64,000 nt of DNA from Colwellia hornerae (GTDB taxonomy: Bacteria > Pseudomonadota > Gammaproteobacteria > Enterobacterales > Alteromonadaceae), in the NCBI RefSeq assembly GCF_007954355.1, contig NZ_VOLR01000021.1, positions 17,069 through 81,068 on the forward strand, in the 5' to 3' direction. Positions 1-8,587 of the stretch are shown here, piece after piece. Every line of letters starts with the position of its first letter. Positions within the stretch are counted from its first letter, which is position 1. The notes beneath the pieces were generated by a model. It was not told the DNA's origin. It ran no database searches and was given only the letters and a program-made list of their open reading frames with translations. A program made the translations under genes and the position numbers.

Positions 1-213
1 GTGACTGTAGCCGAAGAAATAAGTGGTCATTCATGTTGTGCGGTAAACTATGCGACCGAAGCGCCATTTATTCAACAACTCGGTTGTCAAACTATCGTGT
101 TAGGTCCTGGTTCCATTGATCAAGCGCATCAACCTAATGAATTTCTAGCGCATAGCGAAATTGATAAAACGGAACAACTATTACTAAAAATGATCGAAAG
201 ATACTGTTTATAA
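1..213 (+). CDS. argE: Acetylornithine deacetylase ArgE, C-terminal fragment
   Basis: Only the last 70 residues are in the window; the 5' part lies upstream. The fragment carries [14 protein letters not shown], then [16 protein letters not shown], which matches the conserved C-terminal end of ArgE in the M20 metallopeptidase family. There, the glutamate in the TEAPF stretch and the histidine in the QAHQP stretch help form the di-zinc catalytic centre. ArgE removes the acetyl group from N-acetylornithine in cytoplasmic arginine biosynthesis. The gene ends in TAA and is followed at once by a strong hairpin. DapE and other M20 amidohydrolases are related, but this C-terminal motif is characteristic of ArgE. 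The gtg at base 1 is an internal codon, not the start. Confidence 0.88.
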   Translation: MTVAEEISGHSCCAVNYATEAPFIQQLGCQTIVLGPGSIDQAHQPNEFLAHSEIDKTEQLLLKMIERYCL

Positions 214-220
214 AGGTAAA

Positions 221-250
221 AAAAAGCAAAGCTTTGACGCTTTGCTTTTT
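221..250. terminator. Bidirectional intrinsic terminator between argE and fabY
   Basis: An 11-bp perfect stem (AAAAAGCAAAG paired with CTTTGCTTTTT) encloses an 8-nt loop. It has a run of Ts on the plus strand and a matching run of As, so it can end transcription of argE from the left and of the converging ketosynthase gene from the right. Confidence 0.85.
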
Positions 251-293
251 CATTCTTTATTTAATATAACCTAATACAAGGGTTGAGTTATTG

Positions 294-2195
294 CTACACC
301 ATATCAGCAAACGGGTTTTCACTCGGCAGGGCTATATTATTAGTAAAGCCGGTCATTGAAATATTTTCTCTATTTATTTCAATGTCATCATCGCCTAAAA
401 CCCCAACACCAAACTTGTAAATTAATTCAAATTGCCCGTTATTGGCTTTTTCTTGATAGATTTTTTGTTTCTCTTCTACCACAGATAACTTTTCCTGGTA
501 ACGGGTCATCTCTGCTATGCTGTAACGTTTTTTCAGCATAGCAAGCGTTACCTCTGGTGAAAGTAAAGTGGCCGTGGCATTGTTGCCACCAAAGCCTTTT
601 GAATTGATAAAAGCAACATCCATTGCTTCACACTGCCAGTGATCAAGTGCGATATGTAAACGTTCATTATACACATCATCGGCAACTGATTTAATGGTGG
701 TAATACCCGGCATAATGTTATGGGCAAAAACACCTAACGCCATGGTGATTTGGTCGCCACTTGCGGGTGCTATGGTATGACCAACATAAGCCTTAGGCGC
801 CGCTACTGGCCAATTATGAATATCAAAAGTTTCGGCTAAACGGTGATAAATTAACGATTCTGTGACGCGGTTTTGTGGCGTACTTGAACCATGAGCTAAT
901 ATAAAGCTGCGCTTCTGGACAGCTTCTTCACCTAAAATACTTTTTGCTAATGCCACCGACTTCGCCATGGTAATGTAATTACCCGGACCTGGCGCGGTAA
1001 TAGATTTTTTAATACCATCGGCATTAATGAAAACATCAGCAACCGAACCCAAAGGTTTAGCACCTAGTTCAACCGCTAATTCGTCATCCATAATCACCAG
1101 AAAATGCGCTGCTTCGCCAATGGTAAAACCACAGTTTTCTCCAAACGGGCGACTGGTATTACGGTGGTCAGCTTGGCCATCAGTAATGCCATCAAGTTTT
1201 TTCAAACCTTCTTCATTAGCCAATGCGCTCATGTTACCGAAACCTTCAATAATTTCTGGTGTGATTGGGCTTTCACTACTACCAACAATAGCAACACGCA
1301 CTCGACCTGATTTAATATCTTGAATAGCATTACGTAAGTTATAAAGAAAACTTGCACAAGCTCCAGTTGAGGTCGACGTGGTACCTACACTGCCAGTAAC
1401 ATAACCATTAATAAAATCGGCCGACATAGTGTTTAAACCCAGCGCTAAGTTTTTCGTGGTGACACGATCGCCATGCAGACGATTTTGTAACATGCCCCCT
1501 AAACCTTCTGATTGCATTTGACCAAAAGCTGATGAAGAATAAGTCCCGACATGGTCTGGGCTGACTTTTTCCAAAATTTCATCCCAGCTAAAGCCGGTTG
1601 AATGAATAGCGTCTGCCGCACCAAAAATAGTTGTTTGTAAGCCACGTGGCTGATAACGGCTATTATATAATGTTGACGGTTCAAAGCCGGTCGGTAATTG
1701 TCCCGCGGCTTTAATCGGATTATCTCGATAACTACTATGTTTAATGGCTAAGTTATCGGTAATTTCAACTTTTACACGTTTATCTGCTAAGGGGGTTATT
1801 TTCCATGAGCGCGGTAAGGGTTTTGGTAATTCTTTTTCTTTAATTTCAAAAGTAATATTTTCAGTGCTTGGTGTTGCCGCCATATTTGTATGGCAATGCG
1901 TTGCGTCAGGGTCAAAGTGATTACTTTCAATTTTACGAATAAGGGTGCCATCAAGAATTTGCTTACCAAAACGTGCTTCTACTTCGTTTAATGCAACGCA
2001 ATTACCCTCAGCATCAACTAACTGACCTGCTTGGAAAGTTAAGATATTCATCAAAGTAGCAAGACCAACAAAAGTTTCTTGGCGTGCTTCTGCGGTTAAT
2101 TTGTCGATAACGATACGACGAAAGCCTTGATGAAATGAGGTGCGGCCGGCAGCGTTTACGCCGCCCATGCCAACAATAATAGGTAAAGCAGTCAT
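294..2195 (-). CDS. fabY: FabY-type beta-ketoacyl-ACP synthase
   Basis: A 633-residue ketosynthase of the thiolase fold. It is far longer than FabB/FabF (about 410 residues) and matches the size and layout of Pseudomonas aeruginosa FabY, which condenses acetyl-CoA with malonyl-ACP to start fatty acid synthesis. The N-terminus (LPIIVGMGGVNAAGR, FHQGFRR) and GQLPTGFEP near residue 165 are typical of FabY. The catalytic triad is visible: Cys280 in GACASFLYNL, His435 in LAHGSSTP and His473 in YVGHTIAP. SKGFGGNNA near the C-terminus is the usual ketosynthase glycine loop. The start is preceded by AAGAGA. A GlxA/AraC-type regulator is divergent and a KASIII-like gene follows it, which suggests a local lipid-synthesis group. 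The assignment rests on recalled family features, not on an alignment. Confidence 0.88.
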   Translation of the reverse strand: MTALPIIVGMGGVNAAGRTSFHQGFRRIVIDKLTAEARQETFVGLATLMNILTFQAGQLVDAEGNCVALNEVEARFGKQILDGTLIRKIESNHFDPDATHCHTNMAATPSTENITFEIKEKELPKPLPRSWKITPLADKRVKVEITDNLAIKHSSYRDNPIKAAGQLPTGFEPSTLYNSRYQPRGLQTTIFGAADAIHSTGFSWDEILEKVSPDHVGTYSSSAFGQMQSEGLGGMLQNRLHGDRVTTKNLALGLNTMSADFINGYVTGSVGTTSTSTGACASFLYNLRNAIQDIKSGRVRVAIVGSSESPITPEIIEGFGNMSALANEEGLKKLDGITDGQADHRNTSRPFGENCGFTIGEAAHFLVIMDDELAVELGAKPLGSVADVFINADGIKKSITAPGPGNYITMAKSVALAKSILGEEAVQKRSFILAHGSSTPQNRVTESLIYHRLAETFDIHNWPVAAPKAYVGHTIAPASGDQITMALGVFAHNIMPGITTIKSVADDVYNERLHIALDHWQCEAMDVAFINSKGFGGNNATATLLSPEVTLAMLKKRYSIAEMTRYQEKLSVVEEKQKIYQEKANNGQFELIYKFGVGVLGDDDIEINRENISMTGFTNNIALPSENPFADMV

Positions 2196-2321
2196 TTATA
2201 ATTCTCTTAAATACATGAGTCGTAGTTCTTGTGCTTAGTGTAAAAAGAAATGCCAACAATTAATTGTCGTTTTCAGCCATAAATAATACAATAACAGCCA
2301 AACTGTGCGAAAGTTATTAAT

Positions 2322-3326
2322 ATGCCACTAAAGACAAGCCGAAAAACAGTCAATGTTGCCTTGGTTTTATATGATCATATGTTAGCCACCAGCGTAAGCT
2401 TACCGATTGAAATGCTTAGAGCAGGCGAAGCTTTTGCGCGTAGAGAAGATAGGCGATCGCCTAAACTCAGTATTGAAATGGTTAGCGAACTATTAGCTCC
2501 AGTGCGAACCAGAGCACTTATTAAGCTTTACCCTGATAAAGATATTGAGCATGCCCAAAGTCCAGATTATATTTTTATTCCTAGTCTGTGGCGTAACCCT
2601 AGACCGATAATTAAAAAACACCCTAAAGTCGTTAGTTGGCTCAATAGTATGTGGCAACAGGGGTCAACGCTTATTGGTGGTGGTACTGGCGTTTGTTTTA
2701 TTGCCGAATCGGGATTATTAGATCATCACCCCGCAACGACACACTGGCATTATGTTGACCAATTCAAAAGAAATTATCCACAAGTTGAGTTAAAACCAGA
2801 TTTCTTTATCACCCAGTCAGAACGTATTTATTGTGCAGCAAGCTTAAATGCCTTAGCTGATATTACCGTACACATTATTCATCAAACATACGGTGAGTCA
2901 GCCGCTCAACATGTCGAGCGTAATTTTTCTCATGAGATAAGAAAACCTTATGAAGAACAACGTTATTTGGAAGGTGCAGTAGATCGCCACCCTGATGAAT
3001 TAATCACTCAAATTCAATTCTGGATGCGTACTAACCTTTCATCGACATTGTCCTTAACTGAACTAGCATTACAATTTGGCATTAGCCATCGAACCTTTAG
3101 TCGGCGCTTTAAAAATGCTACTGGTGTTAAAGCTTCTCATTATTGGCAAAAATTGCGTGTAGAAATGGTCAAAGATTTACTATCAGCAAGTAATCTATCT
3201 ATTCAGGAAATCGCTTTTCAAGTCGGTTACCAAGAGCAAGGACAGTTAACACGATTGTTTAAGAAACAATTAAAAATCACCCCTACAGACTATCGTGCAA
3301 TGGTGCGGAAAAAACTTTTTAATTAA
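2322..3326 (+). CDS. GlxA-family transcriptional regulator (DJ-1/PfpI-like + AraC HTH)
   Basis: A 334-residue two-domain regulator. Residues about 10-190 form a DJ-1/PfpI-like domain (VALVLYDHMLATSVSLPIEM; then LIGGGTGVCFIAESGLLD, which corresponds to the nucleophile-elbow region). Residues about 225-330 form a double AraC-type helix-turn-helix (LALQFGISHRTFSRRFK, then IQEIAFQVGYQEQGQLTRLFK). GlxA-type proteins usually activate adjacent metabolic genes, and the N-terminal domain senses a ligand or only dimerises. It is divergent from fabY across 126 bp and lies 160 bp upstream of the KASIII-like gene, so either gene or both are likely targets. The ligand cannot be inferred. Confidence 0.85.
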   Translation: MPLKTSRKTVNVALVLYDHMLATSVSLPIEMLRAGEAFARREDRRSPKLSIEMVSELLAPVRTRALIKLYPDKDIEHAQSPDYIFIPSLWRNPRPIIKKHPKVVSWLNSMWQQGSTLIGGGTGVCFIAESGLLDHHPATTHWHYVDQFKRNYPQVELKPDFFITQSERIYCAASLNALADITVHIIHQTYGESAAQHVERNFSHEIRKPYEEQRYLEGAVDRHPDELITQIQFWMRTNLSSTLSLTELALQFGISHRTFSRRFKNATGVKASHYWQKLRVEMVKDLLSASNLSIQEIAFQVGYQEQGQLTRLFKKQLKITPTDYRAMVRKKLFN

Positions 3327-3486
3327 AGTTGAAATGTGATTAAGCAAGATAATTTTTTGGCAGTGCACTTTCAATCGTTACAGGTATAATCCGTAACACA
3401 TCAATTAAAAGCGTTGAAGTGCTTGTACTTTACGATGATAAGTCTCATGGTACGACCACTAGAAAATTACAAACGGAGTAAAATAC

Positions 3487-4605
3487 ATGTCAATCGTGAT
3501 AAGTGGTACGGGTCTATTCACCCCTCCACACAGTATTTCAAATGACGAATTAGTCACAGCATTCAATCAATATGTTGAAGATTACAATGCTGAAAATGCC
3601 GCCGCTATTAACAGTGAGCAGTTAACGGCTTTAAAACCGTCTTCAAGTGAGTTCATTGAAAAAGCATCGGGTATTAAAAGTCGCTACGTTATGTATAAAG
3701 ACGGTGCGCTTGACCCTAAAACCATGATGCCACTTATTCCTCAGCGTAGTGATGAGCAATTATCAGCACAAGCTGAAATGGCCGTTGGCGCCGCGAGACA
3801 AGCAATGGCAGCAGCAAATAAAACCGCTGACGATATCGACTTAATCATTGTTGCTTGTTCATACACACAACGTGCTTATCCTGCAATTGCGATTGAAGTA
3901 CAAAAAGAACTGGGTTGTAAGGGTTGGGCTTACGATATGCTGGTAGCTTGTTCATCGGCAACCTTCGGTATCATGAACGCTTCAAATGCTTTACATGGCG
4001 ACACCGCAAAAACAGTGTTAGTGATTAACCCTGAACTAAACTTTCCACAAATAAATTTACGCGATCGCGACAGTCATTTTATTTTTGGCGATGTAGCAAC
4101 GGCAATTATTGTTGAAAAACAAGCGACCGCCACCGCTGACCATTGCTTTAAAATATTAACTAAGAAGCCCATTACGACCTTTTCTAATAATATTCGTAGT
4201 AACTTTGGTCATATCAATAAGTGTGATCCAGAAACCATGCTTGATAATGACAAAATGTTTGTTCAGCAAGGACGAAAGGTTTTTAAAGAAGTACTGCCAA
4301 TGGTTTCACAATTAATTACCGAGCAAATGGCAGCAGCAAATGTTGAAGCGAAAGATTTAAAAAGGTTATTTTTACATCAAGCCAATATCAACATGAACAA
4401 CTTTGTCGCAAAAAAAGTATTAGGCCGTGACCCTATTGGCAATGAAGCACCTATTATTTTAGACAAGTTTGCGAATACGGCTTCAGCGGGGTCTATTATT
4501 GCCTTTCACTTGAATCATGATGACATGGTTACTGGCGATAAAGCCTTGATCTGTTCTTTTGGTGCTGGTTATTCGGCGGGCTGTATTGTTATCGAGCATA
4601 TTTAA
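3487..4605 (+). CDS. Beta-ketoacyl-ACP synthase III-like protein (KASIII)
   Basis: A 372-residue thiolase-fold enzyme with the KASIII triad Cys155 (MLVACSSATFG), His297 (LFLHQANINM) and Asn330 (FANTASAGS). E. coli FabH has 317 residues; the extra length here is mainly an insertion after the N-terminal strand, about residues 25-60. That size resembles the Pseudomonas PA3286-type KASIII, which loads medium-chain acyl-CoA from beta-oxidation into fatty acid synthesis. This is a plausible analogy, not proof, because the acyl pocket cannot be read from sequence alone. The start has a clear GGAG ribosome-binding site 10 bp upstream. It is co-directional with the GlxA-type regulator and near fabY. 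If FabY is the main initiator in this organism, this enzyme may be a salvage or special-chain initiator. Confidence 0.82.
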   Translation: MSIVISGTGLFTPPHSISNDELVTAFNQYVEDYNAENAAAINSEQLTALKPSSSEFIEKASGIKSRYVMYKDGALDPKTMMPLIPQRSDEQLSAQAEMAVGAARQAMAAANKTADDIDLIIVACSYTQRAYPAIAIEVQKELGCKGWAYDMLVACSSATFGIMNASNALHGDTAKTVLVINPELNFPQINLRDRDSHFIFGDVATAIIVEKQATATADHCFKILTKKPITTFSNNIRSNFGHINKCDPETMLDNDKMFVQQGRKVFKEVLPMVSQLITEQMAAANVEAKDLKRLFLHQANINMNNFVAKKVLGRDPIGNEAPIILDKFANTASAGSIIAFHLNHDDMVTGDKALICSFGAGYSAGCIVIEHI

Positions 4606-4615
4606 TTGTGCTCTG

Positions 4616-4652
4616 CGGTCAAGTTACTGAGAAAACCTTGGTGACTTGACCG
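4616..4652. terminator. Possible terminator hairpin between KASIII gene and arsR
   Basis: A 9-bp perfect stem (CGGTCAAGT paired with ACTTGACCG) has a 19-nt loop and sits between two converging genes. There is no long T run, so it is a weak or factor-assisted terminator at best. Confidence 0.4.
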
Positions 4653-4664
4653 TTAATTAAGCTT

Positions 4665-4976
4665 TTAACAAAATTCACTATGTAAAAAAGTGATTAACTT
4701 TACTATCGATGGATGGGCAATTGTATAATATATTGTTTGTGATTCTCGGCGAGTTTTTACCAAGCCGTCTTTTCTCAAGCGCGCTAAATGCTGTGATAAG
4801 CTCGACTGGCTCAGATCAATAAAACCATTAAGCTCTGATACCGACATTTCTTTCTCTCCTAAATAGCAAAGTATCAATAATCTGTTTTCATTACTCATCG
4901 CTTTCAGTAACTCAGCGGCTTGGGTTGCATTACCACGCATTTCAGCTATGTCTATTTGAGTTTCATTATTCATCAT
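4665..4976 (-). CDS. ArsR-family repressor with BigR/SqrR-type cysteine pair
   Basis: From the ATG chosen here the protein has 103 residues and is a single winged helix (ELLKAMSNENRLLILCYL; recognition helix LSQSSLSQHLARLRKDGL; wing TRRESQTIYYTI). The metal-binding ELCVC box of ArsR/SmtB is absent. Two cysteines remain, Cys37 in LLILC and the last residue, Cys103. Their positions correspond to the pair in BigR, SqrR and YgaV, where sulfane sulfur forms a polysulfide link that releases DNA. An upstream TTG at 4997 is possible, but neither start has a strong ribosome-binding site. The gene is divergent from the RND exporter across an AT-rich spacer with two operator-like repeats, so it probably represses that operon and itself. 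The persulfide-sensing role is inferred from residues only. Confidence 0.8.
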   Translation of the reverse strand: MMNNETQIDIAEMRGNATQAAELLKAMSNENRLLILCYLGEKEMSVSELNGFIDLSQSSLSQHLARLRKDGLVKTRRESQTIYYTIAHPSIVKLITFLHSEFC

Positions 4977-5019
4977 CTGGGTCTTTATTGTCAGCAAAAA
5001 GTAAATATTGATTGATATT

Positions 5020-5067
5020 ACATTAGATAGTGCTAATATAAAAGTACATTACGTTTGTCTAATATAA
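5020..5067. promoter_or_regulatory. Paired operator-like repeats in the arsR-RND divergent promoter
   Basis: Two 22-bp copies begin ACATTA and end CTAATATAA, at 5020-5041 and 5046-5067. They are spaced 26 bp start to start. The first contains a perfect inverted repeat, ATTAG-N6-CTAAT. ArsR proteins of the BigR group bind AT-rich palindromes that overlap the promoter, so these are the likely binding sites of the adjacent repressor. Confidence 0.5.
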
Positions 5068-5091
5068 TAATTTTTCAGTTAAGGATCACTT

Positions 5092-7671
5092 TTGAATTAC
5101 ACCAGACTACTGCAACTCGCTGTTGAGAAACCTAAACTTGTTTACACCTTAGTCTTACTGATGGTGGCAATAAGTCTGGCGATGATGCCAAACCTGAAAA
5201 TAGATACCGACCCTGAAAATATGCTGAGCAGTGATGCGCCAGCACGCGTTTTTCATAACCAAACAAAAGCTAACTTTCAAATGCGCGATATGATCGTCGT
5301 TGGTATTGTTAGCCAAAATAGTATTTTTACGCCTAATGCATTGCAAGTGGTTGAGCAATTGTCGACACAGGTTTTGCAAATTGAGGGGGTTATCGCAGAA
5401 GATTTATTATCACTTAGTGTCGTTGACAATATTACTCAAGAAAAAAATAGCCAAGGTGAAAGTAACGGCATACGCTTCGAATATTTAATGAAACAGGCGC
5501 CATCCTCACTCGAAGGCAGCTTGGCCATTCAGCATGCGGTAAAACGTTTACCTATGCTTAACAACACCTTAGTATCGGGCGACAATAAAGCAATAGCGAT
5601 TTATGTGCCGATTCAAGCCAAAGACATGAGCTATATTATTGCCGAAGAAATTCGCACTATCAGTAGCAATTTTCCCGCAGAGCTGGTGGCTAATCTCGAC
5701 TTTCATATTACCGGTTTACCTGTCGCTGAAGACCAATTTGGCTATGAGATGTTTGTACAAATGGGCGTTGCAGCCCCGCTGGCTGGTTTGGCTATTTTTG
5801 CTTTGCTTTGGTATTTTTTCCGCAACTTTCCACTCATAATTGCGCCTATGGTCGTCGCAATGGCAACGGTGATTATTGTCATGGGTTCATTGATTGGTAT
5901 GGGCTTTACTGTCCATATCATGTCATCAATGATCGCTATATTCTTAATGCCAATAGCCGTTGTTGACTCAGTTCACATTCTCTCTGAATTTGCTGAAAAA
6001 TATAAAACAGGTGATAATGCTGGCGATGTAGTAAAAGGTGTTATGAAGCATTTATATACGCCAATGCTTTATACATCAATCACCTCTGCAATCGGTTTTT
6101 ATTCGTTAATGCTAACCCCTATTCCGCCAGTAAAAGTCTTTGGCGCTTTTATTGGTACCGGTATTTTATTAGCTTTTGCACTAACCATTATTTACATCCC
6201 TGCTTATATCTCTCGTTTAACACCTGAAACTTTAGCCAAATTACACGACGCTATTGTGCGTATGGAGAAGAAAGGCAGACTAGCCAATGCACTGGAAAGC
6301 CTAGGTGGTTTTGCTACTCAAAAAACCAAACTTATTCTTATTGGTTTTGTTGCCTTATTTTTAGTCAGTATTGAAGGTGTTAGTCGCATTGAAATTAATG
6401 ATAATCCCGTTAATTGGTTTAAAGCGGATCATGAAATTAGAATTGCTGACAAGGTACTTAATGAACACTTTGCTGGCACTTATGATGCCTGGTTAGTGTT
6501 TAGCAATAACAAGGGTGAAAATAGTGCAGCACTGGAAAAATTCAAAGCGGTACTGGCAACCTTTACTGTTAACGCCGATAGCGCAAAACAGATTAATGCC
6601 TTTATCAAAGATGCCAGTTCGGCTGAACAAGCGTCTTTATTCAATCAGAACTTACTGGTTTTATTAGATGATTTAACGTTTTCTGCCGCTGACCAAGACC
6701 AGGTTATTCTTGAACAGTTAGTCGATATTGCTGATGACGCTTTCAACGACAGCAAAGTATTTCTAGACCCCGCGTTATTAAACTGGCAAAGCGACTTTCA
6801 ACAAGCGTTACTGGCAACAGGTTTAGTGGGTAAAAGTAATGGTTTGGCTGATATTGTTAAAACGGTCAATCGGGAACTTTTCTCTGGTGAAGATAAAGAC
6901 TTTACCTTGCCTGAAACAAGTAATGGCGTTGCGCAAACATTGTTGCAATATCAGTCCTCTCATCGTCCACAAGACTTATGGCATTTCGTCACTAAAGATT
7001 ACCAAAAAAGTCTCTTATGGCTTCAAATGAGCAGTGGCGATAATCAGCACACCACCAAAGTTGTTAATTGGACAGAGGCATACATTACTAACAATCCGAT
7101 GCCAAAAAACATTAGTTATCAGTGGGCAGGTAAATCGTACTTAAACATTGTTTGGCAAGACGCTATGGTAAACGGCATGATCGACAGTTTACTTTCTTCA
7201 TTTGTCATCGTTTTCTTAATGATGGTCGTGCTGTTTCGCTCTTTCAAGTACGGTATTTTAGCCATGCTGCCACTTACACTGACTATTTCGATGATCTATG
7301 GATTAATTGGCTGGATAGGTAAAGACTACGATATGCCAATCGCAGTATTGTCGGCACTGACTTTAGGGCTTTCAATCGATTTCGCTATTCACTTTTTACA
7401 ACGTACTCGTGAATTAGAGAAAGAGCTGGGCAGTTTAGCACCAGCATTAGCCGCAATGTTTCAAGAACCCAGCCGAGCAATTTCACGTAATGCCATTGTT
7501 ATTGCCGTTGGCTTTACCCCGTTATTACTCTCACCATTAATGCCTTATATTACCGTTGGGTTTTTCCTGGCGAGTATTATGGCGCTGTCGGCGTTAGTGA
7601 CTTTAGTGCTATTACCGGCATTGATGACCCTTTTTGCTGGTAAGCAAAACCTAAAAACTGAAAAATCATAG
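5092..7671 (+). CDS. RND-superfamily (MMPL/HpnN-like) exporter
   Basis: An 859-residue inner-membrane protein with the duplicated RND layout. There is one transmembrane helix at residues about 15-33, a periplasmic loop to about 225, a helix bundle about 225-375, a second helix about 410, a second periplasmic loop to about 700 and a second bundle about 705-850. The IDTDPENMLSSDAPAR stretch after the first helix is typical of MMPL-type RND proteins that move lipids or hydrophobic compounds, not of HAE1 drug pumps. The start is a TTG with AAGGA seven bases upstream. No membrane-fusion gene is nearby; instead a LolA-like protein follows after 9 bp. This suggests transfer of a lipophilic substrate through the periplasm to the outer membrane. 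The substrate is unknown. Confidence 0.85.
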   Translation: MNYTRLLQLAVEKPKLVYTLVLLMVAISLAMMPNLKIDTDPENMLSSDAPARVFHNQTKANFQMRDMIVVGIVSQNSIFTPNALQVVEQLSTQVLQIEGVIAEDLLSLSVVDNITQEKNSQGESNGIRFEYLMKQAPSSLEGSLAIQHAVKRLPMLNNTLVSGDNKAIAIYVPIQAKDMSYIIAEEIRTISSNFPAELVANLDFHITGLPVAEDQFGYEMFVQMGVAAPLAGLAIFALLWYFFRNFPLIIAPMVVAMATVIIVMGSLIGMGFTVHIMSSMIAIFLMPIAVVDSVHILSEFAEKYKTGDNAGDVVKGVMKHLYTPMLYTSITSAIGFYSLMLTPIPPVKVFGAFIGTGILLAFALTIIYIPAYISRLTPETLAKLHDAIVRMEKKGRLANALESLGGFATQKTKLILIGFVALFLVSIEGVSRIEINDNPVNWFKADHEIRIADKVLNEHFAGTYDAWLVFSNNKGENSAALEKFKAVLATFTVNADSAKQINAFIKDASSAEQASLFNQNLLVLLDDLTFSAADQDQVILEQLVDIADDAFNDSKVFLDPALLNWQSDFQQALLATGLVGKSNGLADIVKTVNRELFSGEDKDFTLPETSNGVAQTLLQYQSSHRPQDLWHFVTKDYQKSLLWLQMSSGDNQHTTKVVNWTEAYITNNPMPKNISYQWAGKSYLNIVWQDAMVNGMIDSLLSSFVIVFLMMVVLFRSFKYGILAMLPLTLTISMIYGLIGWIGKDYDMPIAVLSALTLGLSIDFAIHFLQRTRELEKELGSLAPALAAMFQEPSRAISRNAIVIAVGFTPLLLSPLMPYITVGFFLASIMALSALVTLVLLPALMTLFAGKQNLKTEKS

Positions 7672-7680
7672 GATATAAAG

Positions 7681-8472
7681 ATGAAATATTTATCAAGACT
7701 ATTGATACTGGTCTACTCACTTTCAAGTTTTGCTAGCCATGCTGGCGATCTAACCGATGCTAATGCAATTATTACGCAAGCAAATTTAGCCTCATATTAT
7801 TCTGCTGACGATGGAAGTGCCCAAGCCCGCATGATTATTGTTGATGCGCAAGGTAATAAGCAGATGCGACAATTTACTATTTTGCGTAAAGACCAAACCG
7901 ATTTAGGTAATCAAGACATCTTAGTGTTTTTCTCTCGTCCGACCGACGTGCAAGGAACGGTATTTCGTGTGGTAAAAAAAGTAGCTAGCGATGATGACCG
8001 TTGGTTATATTTGCCGGCACTCGATTTAGTAAAACGTATTTCTGCCGGCGATAAACGTACTTCATTTATTGGCGCGCATTTTTTCTATGAAGATGTTTCT
8101 GGTAGAAACCCAGCAGAAGATAATTTTACCCTGTTAAAAACTGATGATACATTTTATACCATTAAGGCTCAGCCAAAAGATCTAAACAGTGTTGAGTTTG
8201 ATCACTATATCGTTAGTGTTGATAAGAGCACTTTTTTACCGATGCAAGTTGACTTCTATGACCGCCAAGGTAAAAAATCACGTTCTCTGCAAGTATTAAA
8301 AACTGCAGTCATTGATGGTTTTACTACGGTTATGCATTCAAAAATAACCCAACATTCCGATGGTAGCTATACTGAAATGCAATTTAGAAACGTTAAATAT
8401 AATGTCGGCTTACCCGATGATATTTTTTCTGAACGCAGTTTACGCAACCCACCGAAAGAGTGGTTAGATTAA
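7681..8472 (+). CDS. LolA-like periplasmic protein (outer membrane lipoprotein-sorting family)
   Basis: A 263-residue protein with a Sec signal peptide that ends near SFASHAG. The body has the half-barrel sequence pattern of the LolA-like family often annotated as outer membrane lipoprotein-sorting protein (DDRWLYLPALDLVKRISAGDKRTSF, split here as DDRWLYLPALDLVKR and ISAGDKRTSF; later SVEFDHYIVSVDKSTFLP). Such proteins recur directly downstream of MMPL-type RND genes and are thought to carry a lipid or lipophilic cargo across the periplasm. It lies 9 bp after the exporter gene and is almost certainly co-transcribed and co-functional with it. It is not LolA itself, which is shorter and not paired with RND genes. 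Confidence 0.78.
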   Translation: MKYLSRLLILVYSLSSFASHAGDLTDANAIITQANLASYYSADDGSAQARMIIVDAQGNKQMRQFTILRKDQTDLGNQDILVFFSRPTDVQGTVFRVVKKVASDDDRWLYLPALDLVKRISAGDKRTSFIGAHFFYEDVSGRNPAEDNFTLLKTDDTFYTIKAQPKDLNSVEFDHYIVSVDKSTFLPMQVDFYDRQGKKSRSLQVLKTAVIDGFTTVMHSKITQHSDGSYTEMQFRNVKYNVGLPDDIFSERSLRNPPKEWLD

Positions 8473-8587
8473 TCAGCGAAAAGTAATGGTATAACAATTA
8501 ATCTGAAGCGTTTTCAGTAGCTAGCTTAGTTTAAATACTGACATACATTCAGCATAACGATTAATATTTATATCGCCTAACAACAAA

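Noticed and set aside
1027..1323. 98-codon plus-strand frame inside fabY
   Set aside because: It is the antisense shadow of a strongly conserved ketosynthase gene and has no ribosome site or domain.
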